This document shows positions 7,112 to 13,966 of a DNA stretch of 31,946 nucleotides, piece after piece. A model generated the notes under the pieces. It had not been told where the DNA came from. It saw only the letters and a program-made list of their open reading frames with translations, and did no database searches. Within the stretch, counting starts at the first letter, position 1; each line of letters opens with the position of its first letter. Position numbers and translations under genes: made by a program. This DNA comes from a virus, in IMG/VR virus record IMGVR_UViG_3300020442_002376, positions 1-31,946 of that record; one strand, 5' to 3'.

Positions 7112-8740
7112 CTAGAGACCCTTACGCACTACTGGATGCCATACCGTACCGTATTCGTCTACCTCTGTCTTTTCGTGGTCTGGAATACCATCATCTACAA
7201 AGCCAAAAGGCGACATATCTTGCTCAATCAACGCTTGTTGTTCTTCATATAACATTTGTCTAGCATTAGTATCGGTCATTTCTTTAAAAAATGGTTGATT
7301 AGACAACCAGCCAAATACTACTAGACACATCATTAAATCGTCTGTATTGCCCTCTTCAGCCTGCCAAGATTGGCCTTTTCTAATAAAAGTTGACATCTCC
7401 TCAATAATATTAAAATCATTAATAACAATCTTATCACTTTCAACTAGTGTCTTAATGTTTGAACAACCTATTTTTTTAATCTGTTTAGTCATCTTAACAC
7501 CAAAGCCAGAACCTCTACCAGAGAAACCAGCACCTAGTATTTGACCAGCACGACCTCTTTGAGTTGTCATTAATAGATTGTCATACTCTAATTCAAATTG
7601 TAATGCCTCTGCTATTTGTTGTCCTAAATCGTTTGTCTCTACTAATACGTGTGCGTGATTATATGCCTTACAAACTTTGTCAATTGTATGAGGAAACAAT
7701 AATGGTTTTATATCATTGTTTCTATATTTGGCCACTATCTTGTATGGCATTTTGGTAACATCTAATACTACAAACGCTGAGTAATCTTTTTGTACACCTC
7801 TTGCTACGTCAACCGTACAAACATATGTATTGCCTTTTACAGGTTGTTCGTAAACATCTAATCCACCACTAGATTGAACAGGATTTTGAAACGTCATTGT
7901 TTTAATTTTAGCAGGACTAATAAGTGTATTAACAGAACCTAAAAACTCACACTCAAACTCTTGTTGAAATTGCTCAGGTGAGGTGTTTCTAATTGTTCTT
8001 TCTTTCCAATCTTCATCACGACCTGGTACTTCCGACCAATGCACTTCAATTGGTACATAATCATTTCTACCATTTTCTGCGTCTGTCCATAATTTGTAAA
8101 ACTGATTCATACCGTAAGGTGTAGATACAATAATCATCTTTGTTTTTTGACCAGAGGAGATTGTAGGATATACAGAGCTAAAAAACATTTCGGCAATATT
8201 AGCAGGTACGAAAGCATACTCATCAAGGAAAATAATATTATAAGAACCACCTCGGATAGCACTTGAAGAAGTTGCAGCCGCCACAATAGTTGACTTGTTT
8301 TCTAATTCTATATTACCTTTGTTCCAATTAATTACTCCTTGTTGCATCCACTTTGGTAAGTTTTCATATGCAAGTTGTAATCTACTTAAAATATCTCTAG
8401 CAGTAGAAGATTTATTGGCAAGTAAAGCAATGTTTGAATTAGGATTAAACAAAGCATAATGCAATAGATAAGAAATTACCGTTGTTGATTTACCTGATTG
8501 TCTTGGTAATTTACAAATTGTGAATCTATTATTATGCATAGTGTTAACAATCTTTTCTTGAAAACCATACATTTTAAAAGGTATTAAACCATCATCAAGA
8601 GATACAATCTGAATATAATTTTTCATAAAGTAAATAGGGTCATCAGCACACTTTTGATATTCTACAATTTGTTCTTTTGTAAATTCAACAGGTGTATTTA
8701 CTTTTTTTAGATTTGGATTACCTAGATATGCGTCAGACAT
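7112..8740 (-). CDS. 17: Terminase large subunit gp17
   Basis: 542 aa (T4 gp17 is 610 aa). It is the ATP-driven DNA packaging motor with a headful nuclease. The ATPase domain shows Walker A LPRQSGKST at residues 78-86, Walker B NIIFLDEYAF at 168-177 with Asp173/Glu174, and coupling motif STPYG at 206-210. The nuclease domain shows the RNase H-like acidic residues Asp311 (TVDVARG), Glu368 (LVETNDLG) and a late acidic pair in NTDDLMMCLVVFGW. It is shorter than T4 gp17, mainly at the ends. It overlaps the preceding ParB-like gene by 8 bases. Confidence 0.97.
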   Translation of the reverse strand: MSDAYLGNPNLKKVNTPVEFTKEQIVEYQKCADDPIYFMKNYIQIVSLDDGLIPFKMYGFQEKIVNTMHNNRFTICKLPRQSGKSTTVISYLLHYALFNPNSNIALLANKSSTARDILSRLQLAYENLPKWMQQGVINWNKGNIELENKSTIVAAATSSSAIRGGSYNIIFLDEYAFVPANIAEMFFSSVYPTISSGQKTKMIIVSTPYGMNQFYKLWTDAENGRNDYVPIEVHWSEVPGRDEDWKERTIRNTSPEQFQQEFECEFLGSVNTLISPAKIKTMTFQNPVQSSGGLDVYEQPVKGNTYVCTVDVARGVQKDYSAFVVLDVTKMPYKIVAKYRNNDIKPLLFPHTIDKVCKAYNHAHVLVETNDLGQQIAEALQFELEYDNLLMTTQRGRAGQILGAGFSGRGSGFGVKMTKQIKKIGCSNIKTLVESDKIVINDFNIIEEMSTFIRKGQSWQAEEGNTDDLMMCLVVFGWLSNQPFFKEMTDTNARQMLYEEQQALIEQDMSPFGFVDDGIPDHEKTEVDEYGTVWHPVVRKGL

Positions 8741-9020
8741 TTATTACTATTCCCTCTATGTGTGTATAACCTAATTGTTTGGCAGCCTGTACTCTTTGAC
8801 TACCTCTCCATACACTATACTCTTTTTCATTATAAGGCACACCACCTACACCGTATCTAGGTTTATCAGATACTTTATGTTTCATAACTTCAATAGGATT
8901 TTGCAACTCTTCACCATTTAATAACTCTGGTAAAGGTGTCATTGATTTGATATAAACTAGATTACTAATCTCCAGATTTATCTTTTTCGGGTTCGTTAGT
9001 TTTGCCTTCAATAATTTCAT
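8733..9020 (-). CDS. ParB-like domain protein between terminase genes
   Basis: 95 aa. The C-terminal half contains EYSVWRGSQRVQAAKQLGYT followed by HIEGIVI. This matches the core of the ParB/sulfiredoxin-like fold, in which a G-S/H-x-R motif (here RGSQR) precedes a helix and a G-Y/h-T turn. The N-terminal part would supply the first strands of the fold. The ATG at 9020 overlaps gp16 by 56 bases. A later ATG at 8942 avoids the overlap but lacks a clear ribosome binding site. In T4 gp16 and gp17 are directly adjacent, so this is an insertion between the two terminase subunits. A role in packaging or DNA binding is inference. Confidence 0.65.
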   Translation of the reverse strand: MKLLKAKLTNPKKINLEISNLVYIKSMTPLPELLNGEELQNPIEVMKHKVSDKPRYGVGGVPYNEKEYSVWRGSQRVQAAKQLGYTHIEGIVINV

Positions 9021-9441
9021 CTTCTTTTTTCCGATTTAACATTTTTTGTAATTCATTTGTTGAACCTACAAATAAAGCGTTCTTAATTTGAGTATTAGTT
9101 TTACCTGGTACTTCTTTTAAATCTTTGAGTTTCTTTTGCAAGTCTTGTAGTTTGTCTACCGTTTGTGCAACTTGGCCAATTAATTGACCTGCAACTTCAT
9201 AGGCTCTAGGGTGTTGGCCTTCTTTTGCAATATCTAATATGCCTTCAATCGCTTGATTGCCTTTGTCAATAAGATTATAATAGTTTTCTCTACTATGTTC
9301 ATAATCATTATCAACATCATTTTTTGTTTCATCAATTTTTCTAGGTACTGGTGCTGGTTGCTCAAAGTCTTTTACTGCAACGTCTGTACTTTTCTTTTCA
9401 ATACCTAAAATTTCGTTTACACTATCCTCAAGTTTACTCAT
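8965..9441 (-). CDS. 16: Terminase small subunit gp16
   Basis: 159 aa from the ATG at 9439-9441 (T4 gp16 is 164 aa). An upstream GTG at 9477 in the same frame would add a hydrophobic stretch unlike the family, and is rejected. The protein starts MSKLEDSVNEILGIE and has a predicted helical core, YYNLIDKGNQAIEGILDIAK, then EVAGQLIGQVAQTVDKLQDL. This is the oligomerising coiled-coil region of T4-like small terminases. The C-terminus is Lys/Glu-rich. It recognises DNA and regulates gp17. The start overlaps the gp15 stop (ATGAGTAA), implying coupled translation. Confidence 0.9.
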   Translation of the reverse strand: MSKLEDSVNEILGIEKKSTDVAVKDFEQPAPVPRKIDETKNDVDNDYEHSRENYYNLIDKGNQAIEGILDIAKEGQHPRAYEVAGQLIGQVAQTVDKLQDLQKKLKDLKEVPGKTNTQIKNALFVGSTNELQKMLNRKKEDEIIEGKTNEPEKDKSGD

Positions 9442-10240
9442 CTGTATCACTAGAAGGATTATAATTTTTACCATCACTAAAACTCAATATTTGAGTTGTG
9501 AATCCAAAATCATCATCTGCATTAGCATTTGCTGGATTTGGAGTAATAATAATCCTTTCCTCTCTTGTTGCTGGTGGTTTGTTAGTATCTGTATATAAGT
9601 CATCTTGTACTTCTTTGATAACTTTACTATTTGCCATTGGACCGAACAAGTAAGTTTTTGCTGTAAATGATAATGTGTATATAACTGCTCTTCTATTAGT
9701 AAAAGTACCGTCATAGCTATCTTCATAATTTACACTATTCAATACAATTGGCACGTCTCTTTTTATATTTAAATCTGGAACCATATTTACGGTTACCGTA
9801 TAATCTGGTTGGAAGAATGGTAAAATTTGTTCTACAATTATTAAACCGTTTTCAGCTGTTGCCGTAAAAATATTAAGGGTATAATTAACGTTGTACGGAA
9901 CAGGAGTATAATTGTAATCCATAACTTTACCATCTTCACCCGCCTTAACCTGTTTAAACTTTTGCATTTTATTTAATTTTCTGCTAGGGTCGTATGATAG
10001 TCCTGTCATTTCAAAACCCATACGAGGTAAGGTAATCGCAAATTCTCTATTGTTTAAATTAGCTTGTTCATCTAATCTAACTAAAAACTTTTCTTTTGGT
10101 GCATATGCTAATGGCACTCTATATCTTTTGGTAACTGCACCTGTTGAAGATTTATTTTGTACAATAATATTATTAAACAACTGACCAAAACCAATTGTTA
10201 ATCTTCTAATACCTTCGTTGTAAAAATGTGAACCAAACAT
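9434..10240 (-). CDS. 15: Tail completion and sheath stabiliser protein gp15
   Basis: 268 aa (T4 gp15 is 272 aa). The protein caps the finished tail as a hexamer and joins it to the neck. It begins MFGSHFYNEGIRRLTIGFGQ, typical of the family, followed by a segment concerned with tail-tube joining (NREFAITLPRMGFEMTGLSY, about residues 64-83). Its ATG shares one base with the gp14 stop, and its end overlaps the gp16 start by 8 bases, so gp13 to gp17 form one tightly packed unit. Confidence 0.93.
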   Translation of the reverse strand: MFGSHFYNEGIRRLTIGFGQLFNNIIVQNKSSTGAVTKRYRVPLAYAPKEKFLVRLDEQANLNNREFAITLPRMGFEMTGLSYDPSRKLNKMQKFKQVKAGEDGKVMDYNYTPVPYNVNYTLNIFTATAENGLIIVEQILPFFQPDYTVTVNMVPDLNIKRDVPIVLNSVNYEDSYDGTFTNRRAVIYTLSFTAKTYLFGPMANSKVIKEVQDDLYTDTNKPPATREERIIITPNPANANADDDFGFTTQILSFSDGKNYNPSSDTDE

Positions 10241-11061
10241 TATTCGTCAACCTCTCCAAAAGGATTTCTTTCTGTAAAGTCTAGTATATCATCAGCTGTA
10301 GAAGTAGTATCATATCCAGCAGCCTCGTTCATATCTAAATTGTTTGCATAACTAGATTGTTGTTGTATTGTTTTTGTGCCTTCAAAAGTTTCTAACATTA
10401 ATAATGCCTTTTGACCTGTAGCATAATCAAAGTAATCTTCTAACTCAATTGAACCATCACCTGTTAATGCAACTTGACCACTCTCTAATGACATTTTGTG
10501 GTTTAATGTATTTAATGAATACTTATCTTCAGCTTGGTCAAGTATTTCTTGGCCTGTATTAATCTCTTCGTTAGAGTATTCAAATCTAGTTACCCTCAAT
10601 TTGTAAACAGGTAAGTTTCCTAATTGAAAGAATGGCTCTTGGTCTTCAACAAACTGAATTTCAAAAAATGAATTCATTAAAGGTAAATAAATTACATCAC
10701 CCTCATTTGGTCTGCCTGTTGCAATTAAATTAGCCTTACTTGCAACGTGTTCCTCAAATCTACGTTTAGAAACAACTAGTGTTGTATCTTCTCTAATTTC
10801 TAAACCAAATTTGTTGATTAATTCTTGTTCGCCAGCAAAGCCTTCAGCAGTTTCAAAATACATTTCAATCATATACGAGTCGTCAAAACGACTTGTAGTA
10901 TCTTCGCCTAAAACTAAATCTCTGTTAACTAATGTTCGTGGTAGGTAATAAACGTCTTGTCCGTAGATTTTTAATCCTTCAATGATTAGGTCTTCGTGCA
11001 ATCTCTTTTCAGCATTATTCCCAATACCTCGTCCACCTTGAAAGTAGTGATTGATTGCCAT
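10240..11061 (-). CDS. 14: Neck protein gp14
   Basis: 273 aa (T4 gp14 is 256 aa). Together with gp13 it closes the head after packaging and forms the tail attachment site. The N-terminal section with NHYFQGGRGIGNNAEKRLHE, then YGQDVYYLPRTLVNRDLVLG, is characteristic of T4-like gp14. The centre contains DVIYLPLMNSFFEIQFVEDQ, also conserved in the family. It follows gp13 after 6 bases and is coupled to gp15. Confidence 0.94.
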   Translation of the reverse strand: MAINHYFQGGRGIGNNAEKRLHEDLIIEGLKIYGQDVYYLPRTLVNRDLVLGEDTTSRFDDSYMIEMYFETAEGFAGEQELINKFGLEIREDTTLVVSKRRFEEHVASKANLIATGRPNEGDVIYLPLMNSFFEIQFVEDQEPFFQLGNLPVYKLRVTRFEYSNEEINTGQEILDQAEDKYSLNTLNHKMSLESGQVALTGDGSIELEDYFDYATGQKALLMLETFEGTKTIQQQSSYANNLDMNEAAGYDTTSTADDILDFTERNPFGEVDE

Positions 11062-11067
11062 AACATT

Positions 11068-11874
11068 TTACCCTATCATCATTGCTGGATTTAATTCATA
11101 TGAGCTTCTTATCTCTTGTTCTAGTTTTTCAATATCTGCTAATGCTTGTGAAAATATTTCTTGACCATTTAAGGTTACGCCACCTATCATTTGTACACCA
11201 CCAAATTTTGATAAGTTAGCACCCCATTGTCTTTTAAATAAAGCGGTTACATATCTCTTTAAGAAAATATCATTGTAAACATCTGTATTAGTATTAGGGT
11301 CTAATTTTCTATAACACTCAATTACTAGATATTCACCAACTTGTAAATCATTTTTCCAGTCCATATCTATATAAAGTTTATTTTCGTGTTGATTAAATCT
11401 CATAGGTTTTTCGCCTACTAAAACGTGGTCTAAAAAATCTAAATGTCTTAATACAACATCATAATTAATTACACTTGTTGATGAGAAGTCATATAGGTCA
11501 TTTAATCTTAATTGGTATCTTACATCAAATAAGTTTAAGTTTCCTTTATTAGAAAAAGGGAATATATTAATTACTGAAAGAATTGAGCTTGGTATTGCTA
11601 AGAAGTTATTGCCTTCTTTCCAAATTGTTGAATCAGAACCAACGGTTGCCGTTTCAGACGAGTCACCTGTCATTCTGTTTTTATCAGCTTGTGTGTATTG
11701 ATATTTTAAATATGTTCTTTTTACACCATCATAATGGTATTGAGCAAAGTATTGTATTGCCTCATCTATTCTATCTTCAAGTTGGTCATCATCTACGTTA
11801 ATCTCAATTACAGGCTTACCTAATGCTCTTAAAGCATATTGTTTTAAATTCTCTCTTGTAGCTGGTTCTGCCAT
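11068..11874 (-). CDS. 13: Neck protein gp13
   Basis: 268 aa (T4 gp13 is 309 aa). It is the head-completion protein that binds the portal and gp14. The N-terminal block YALRALGKPVIEINVDDDQL followed by EDRIDEAIQYFAQYHYDG is a clear family signature. The C-terminal region (LKRYVTALFKRQWGANLSKF, about residues 205-224) is also typical. It is the first gene of the neck-terminase unit and has its own exact late promoter, which separates it from the bilin cassette upstream. Confidence 0.94.
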   Translation of the reverse strand: MAEPATRENLKQYALRALGKPVIEINVDDDQLEDRIDEAIQYFAQYHYDGVKRTYLKYQYTQADKNRMTGDSSETATVGSDSTIWKEGNNFLAIPSSILSVINIFPFSNKGNLNLFDVRYQLRLNDLYDFSSTSVINYDVVLRHLDFLDHVLVGEKPMRFNQHENKLYIDMDWKNDLQVGEYLVIECYRKLDPNTNTDVYNDIFLKRYVTALFKRQWGANLSKFGGVQMIGGVTLNGQEIFSQALADIEKLEQEIRSSYELNPAMMIG

Positions 11875-11895
11875 TGTTTATACCCTTTTCTGGTA

Positions 11896-11903
11896 TATTT
11901 ATA
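11896..11903 (-). promoter_or_regulatory. T4-type late promoter for gp13-gp17
   Basis: Exact TATAAATA on the minus strand, 22 bases before the gp13 ATG and just beyond the stop of the bilin reductase gene. Confidence 0.85.
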
Positions 11904-11907
11904 ATAA

Positions 11908-12615
11908 TTATTTCAAGTAGGGTTGGTTTTCTGAAACAAATGGAAATAGGTTGTCCGAGCAGAATAATTTGATATCCTCTTCAGGCAAACCAAGTGATTG
12001 CATAACTCTAGGCGTGTGAGGATTCTTTTGTTGATGTTCAGAGTAGTAATTTTGTGCCTTAATTACGTCTGCCATTTCAGCCTCGCCTTCGTGATTTCTT
12101 ATCTTGTCAATGTAATTATTTAAATTAGATACTGCCATTGTACAGATTTTATTTAATTCGTCTTCTTCTCTAACGTTACCAGCGGCTATCATACCTCCCG
12201 AAAAGATAGCCTTTGCCCACTCTGGTAACTCTCTCTCTTTACTCGGTTTAAACCACTTGTTTTCTTCTATGAACCATTTTGTTAATGGGTGGTCTTTTTG
12301 TAATAAAGGACTAAAATCGTGAAAGGCGCCTGTGACCTTTTTTTCACCTGCAATAATATCAAAACCGTAAATCGGTCCACCATTTGTCAACATAGGAAAT
12401 AAACATAGATGAGCCATCCAAAGACCTTTAGATTCTCTAACATCAACTACGTCAAGATGAGCTCTTCTAATATATCTGTTATTCCAGGTTCTATTGACCC
12501 AACCTAACTTTTCATTATTGAATCTTTCCATACCTGGTTCATTGTATTCAACCAGATTATTGTTTAAGACTTCAATAGTCTCATCTTTCCACTTAATAAG
12601 TCTTTCCCAAATCAT
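11908..12615 (-). CDS. pcyX: Ferredoxin-dependent bilin reductase, PcyA/PcyX-like
   Basis: 235 aa from the ATG at 12613-12615, chosen because AAGGA stands five bases upstream; the longer frame opens with a TTG at 12648 and no better signal. The enzyme reduces biliverdin using reduced ferredoxin. Family segments are WMAHLCLFPMLTNGGPIYGF (about residues 66-85), DIIAGEKKVTGAFHDFSP and SEHQQKNPHTPRVMQSLGL. His69 and Asp86 align, with identical 17-residue spacing, to PcyA His88 and Asp105, which bind and protonate the bilin. The residue aligning with PcyA Glu76, needed for 18-vinyl reduction, appears to be Asp55. The Asp of the PebA/PebS C-terminal motif is Asn here, as in PcyA. This pattern fits PcyX, reported from uncultured marine phages to make phycoerythrobilin. 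The choice of PcyX over PcyA is inference. It overlaps the heme oxygenase gene by 23 bases. Confidence 0.88.
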   Translation of the reverse strand: MIWERLIKWKDETIEVLNNNLVEYNEPGMERFNNEKLGWVNRTWNNRYIRRAHLDVVDVRESKGLWMAHLCLFPMLTNGGPIYGFDIIAGEKKVTGAFHDFSPLLQKDHPLTKWFIEENKWFKPSKERELPEWAKAIFSGGMIAAGNVREEDELNKICTMAVSNLNNYIDKIRNHEGEAEMADVIKAQNYYSEHQQKNPHTPRVMQSLGLPEEDIKLFCSDNLFPFVSENQPYLK

Positions 12616-13183
12616 ACATTTCCTTAAATAGTTTTGTTGCACTTTCAAAACAAAAGATTGCTTCAGGCAACACGTTTACCTCATATAGGTTTAAATAACT
12701 TTCAACTCTTTCTTTTACAATTCTCTTATATTCTTTTACTTCTTTATGCTTAAAGATATAATATCTATTAGGACCAGGTGTCTTTCTCATAATCATTTGA
12801 CCACCAGATAAATCACCTAAATGTCTAACATAAACGTGAGCATATAACTTTTCGTTTTCACCTCTAATAGTATCTAAATGTTCAACGTAAGCCTTTGTGC
12901 TTTCTGTTAATTCAGGTGGGCTACCAATATCTGTCCATAAGTGTGTGTAATCATAATGAATATGTGGTGCTCTTGGCAAATTTTTTGTGTCCATAAACAA
13001 AGAACTTTCTAAACAATATTCTTCTAGTTTAGAATAACAAGCTAGTTGATTGTAAAGATAAGTTGCATATAATCTTTCGTCTATCTCGCCTGACAATAAT
13101 ATTTTTACAAAGTCTTGTCTTTCTGCGTTCTTATGATATTCCCAAGTTAACTCGGTAATTTTATACTTCTTCTCGTTGTCCAT
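12593..13183 (-). CDS. ho1: Heme oxygenase
   Basis: 196 aa, somewhat shorter than cyanobacterial HO1 (about 240 aa). It oxidises heme to biliverdin, CO and iron, the substrate step for the bilin reductase encoded next. The proximal helix reads ITELTWEYHKNAERQDFVKI, with His17 as the axial heme ligand. The distal helix has the hallmark glycine-rich motif RHLGDLSGGQMIMRK at residues 120-134. A Tyr/Lys-rich C-terminal section is typical. The gene overlaps the 255-aa gene upstream by 23 bases and the reductase downstream by 23, so the three are almost certainly translated from one message. There is only a weak, distant GAGGA upstream of the ATG, consistent with coupling. No ferredoxin gene is visible, so electrons would have to come from the host or from elsewhere in the phage genome. 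Confidence 0.93.
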   Translation of the reverse strand: MDNEKKYKITELTWEYHKNAERQDFVKILLSGEIDERLYATYLYNQLACYSKLEEYCLESSLFMDTKNLPRAPHIHYDYTHLWTDIGSPPELTESTKAYVEHLDTIRGENEKLYAHVYVRHLGDLSGGQMIMRKTPGPNRYYIFKHKEVKEYKRIVKERVESYLNLYEVNVLPEAIFCFESATKLFKEMYDLGKTY

Positions 13184-13928
13184 ATAATAAATCTTCGTCC
13201 TCTAAAAATGGTTTTTCTCTTGTCCACCTGTTATCATCAACACCTTTTCTGTGGTCAATAATTTTACTTTTGTCTAATGGATAATCATCTGGTGTTTTAT
13301 GGTCAACAAAGCCTTGTTTCCATTCTGCAATTACTCTTTCAGAGTCTTTAATTCTCCAATCGCCAAATTCTTTTGTTTCAATCCATAAATCTTTTGTATT
13401 CATAAAAAAGTCAGACATACCAACAATTGCTTTGATAGTATCTTGTCTTGTTATTGCAAATCTTTTTTTATCGTAATCTTTTAATGGTAATAAAAAGGCG
13501 TTTACTTGTTCTTGTTCAACTTTTAATACATCTTTAAATAAATCTACTAATACACCGTAAATAACTTGAACAGAAAATCTATTAATTGATATTTTATAAT
13601 CAGTTGTCCAAGTACCGTTTAGATTATATTTTTCACAAAGATAATCTGTGCCTTCAACTAGAGTTGGTACTTTTTGAAAAGCAGGTGCTCCACCGATTGT
13701 GTTATTTAAAGGAAACGGCCATAATTCTAGCCACTTATTAGTAAAATCTTTTGCAACTTCGTGAGTATCAAAGTTCCAATCTTTCATTAATAATTCTATA
13801 CTATTAATGAGAAACCAAATTTGATACCAGTAAGTAGCTTGTTGCTCTTTAGGATATTCTTTACTAAACTTATCTGAAAAGATTTCGTGTGTTTTGAATC
13901 TTAAATAGTTTTGTTTCGTTTTGTACAT
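13161..13928 (-). CDS. Unknown protein leading the bilin cassette
   Basis: 255 aa, not recognised. The N-terminal third is rich in aromatic residues, especially Trp and Tyr (QQATYWYQIWFLINSIELLM, then FTNKWLELWPFPLN). The middle is helical with alternating charge, and the last 60 residues are acidic and hydrophilic, probably extended. No signal peptide, clear membrane segment, metal-binding Cys cluster or nucleotide motif is visible. It does not resemble the known bilin lyases (CpcT/CpeT, CpcS, CpcE/F) by eye. A GAGG ribosome binding site precedes the ATG, and a near-consensus late promoter lies 30 bases upstream. Its stop overlaps the heme oxygenase start by 23 bases, so it is the first gene of this unit and likely works with it or with its product. 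Confidence 0.85.
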   Translation of the reverse strand: MYKTKQNYLRFKTHEIFSDKFSKEYPKEQQATYWYQIWFLINSIELLMKDWNFDTHEVAKDFTNKWLELWPFPLNNTIGGAPAFQKVPTLVEGTDYLCEKYNLNGTWTTDYKISINRFSVQVIYGVLVDLFKDVLKVEQEQVNAFLLPLKDYDKKRFAITRQDTIKAIVGMSDFFMNTKDLWIETKEFGDWRIKDSERVIAEWKQGFVDHKTPDDYPLDKSKIIDHRKGVDDNRWTREKPFLEDEDLLYGQREEV

Positions 13929-13958
13929 TTTAACCTCATAATAAAAATAGTCAAAAAC

Positions 13959-13966
13959 TATTTATT
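13959..13966 (-). promoter_or_regulatory. Probable late promoter of the bilin cassette (variant)
   Basis: AATAAATA on the minus strand, one mismatch to TATAAATA. It is 30 bases before the ATG of the 255-aa gene and overlaps the stop of the fibre gene. The spacing matches the exact copies elsewhere in the window, which supports a real site. Confidence 0.5.

Noticed and set aside
9442-9477. Upstream GTG start for gp16 giving 170 aa
   Set aside because: It adds a hydrophobic N-terminus unlike small terminases, and the ATG at 9441 overlaps the gp15 stop in the usual coupled way and gives the typical MSKLEDSVNEIL start.
12616-12648. Upstream in-frame TTG start for the bilin reductase giving 246 aa
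   Set aside because: The codon lacks a good ribosome binding site and would lengthen the overlap with heme oxygenase to 56 bases; the ATG at 12615 has AAGGA at a correct distance.
11908-13183. Cassette read as a cyanophage photosynthesis island (ho1-pebS or ho1-pcyA)
   Set aside because: No psbA, psbD, hli, cpeT or other photosynthesis genes are in view, and the reductase lacks the PebS C-terminal Asp motif; the cyanobacterial-host case is not excluded but is not supported by this window.
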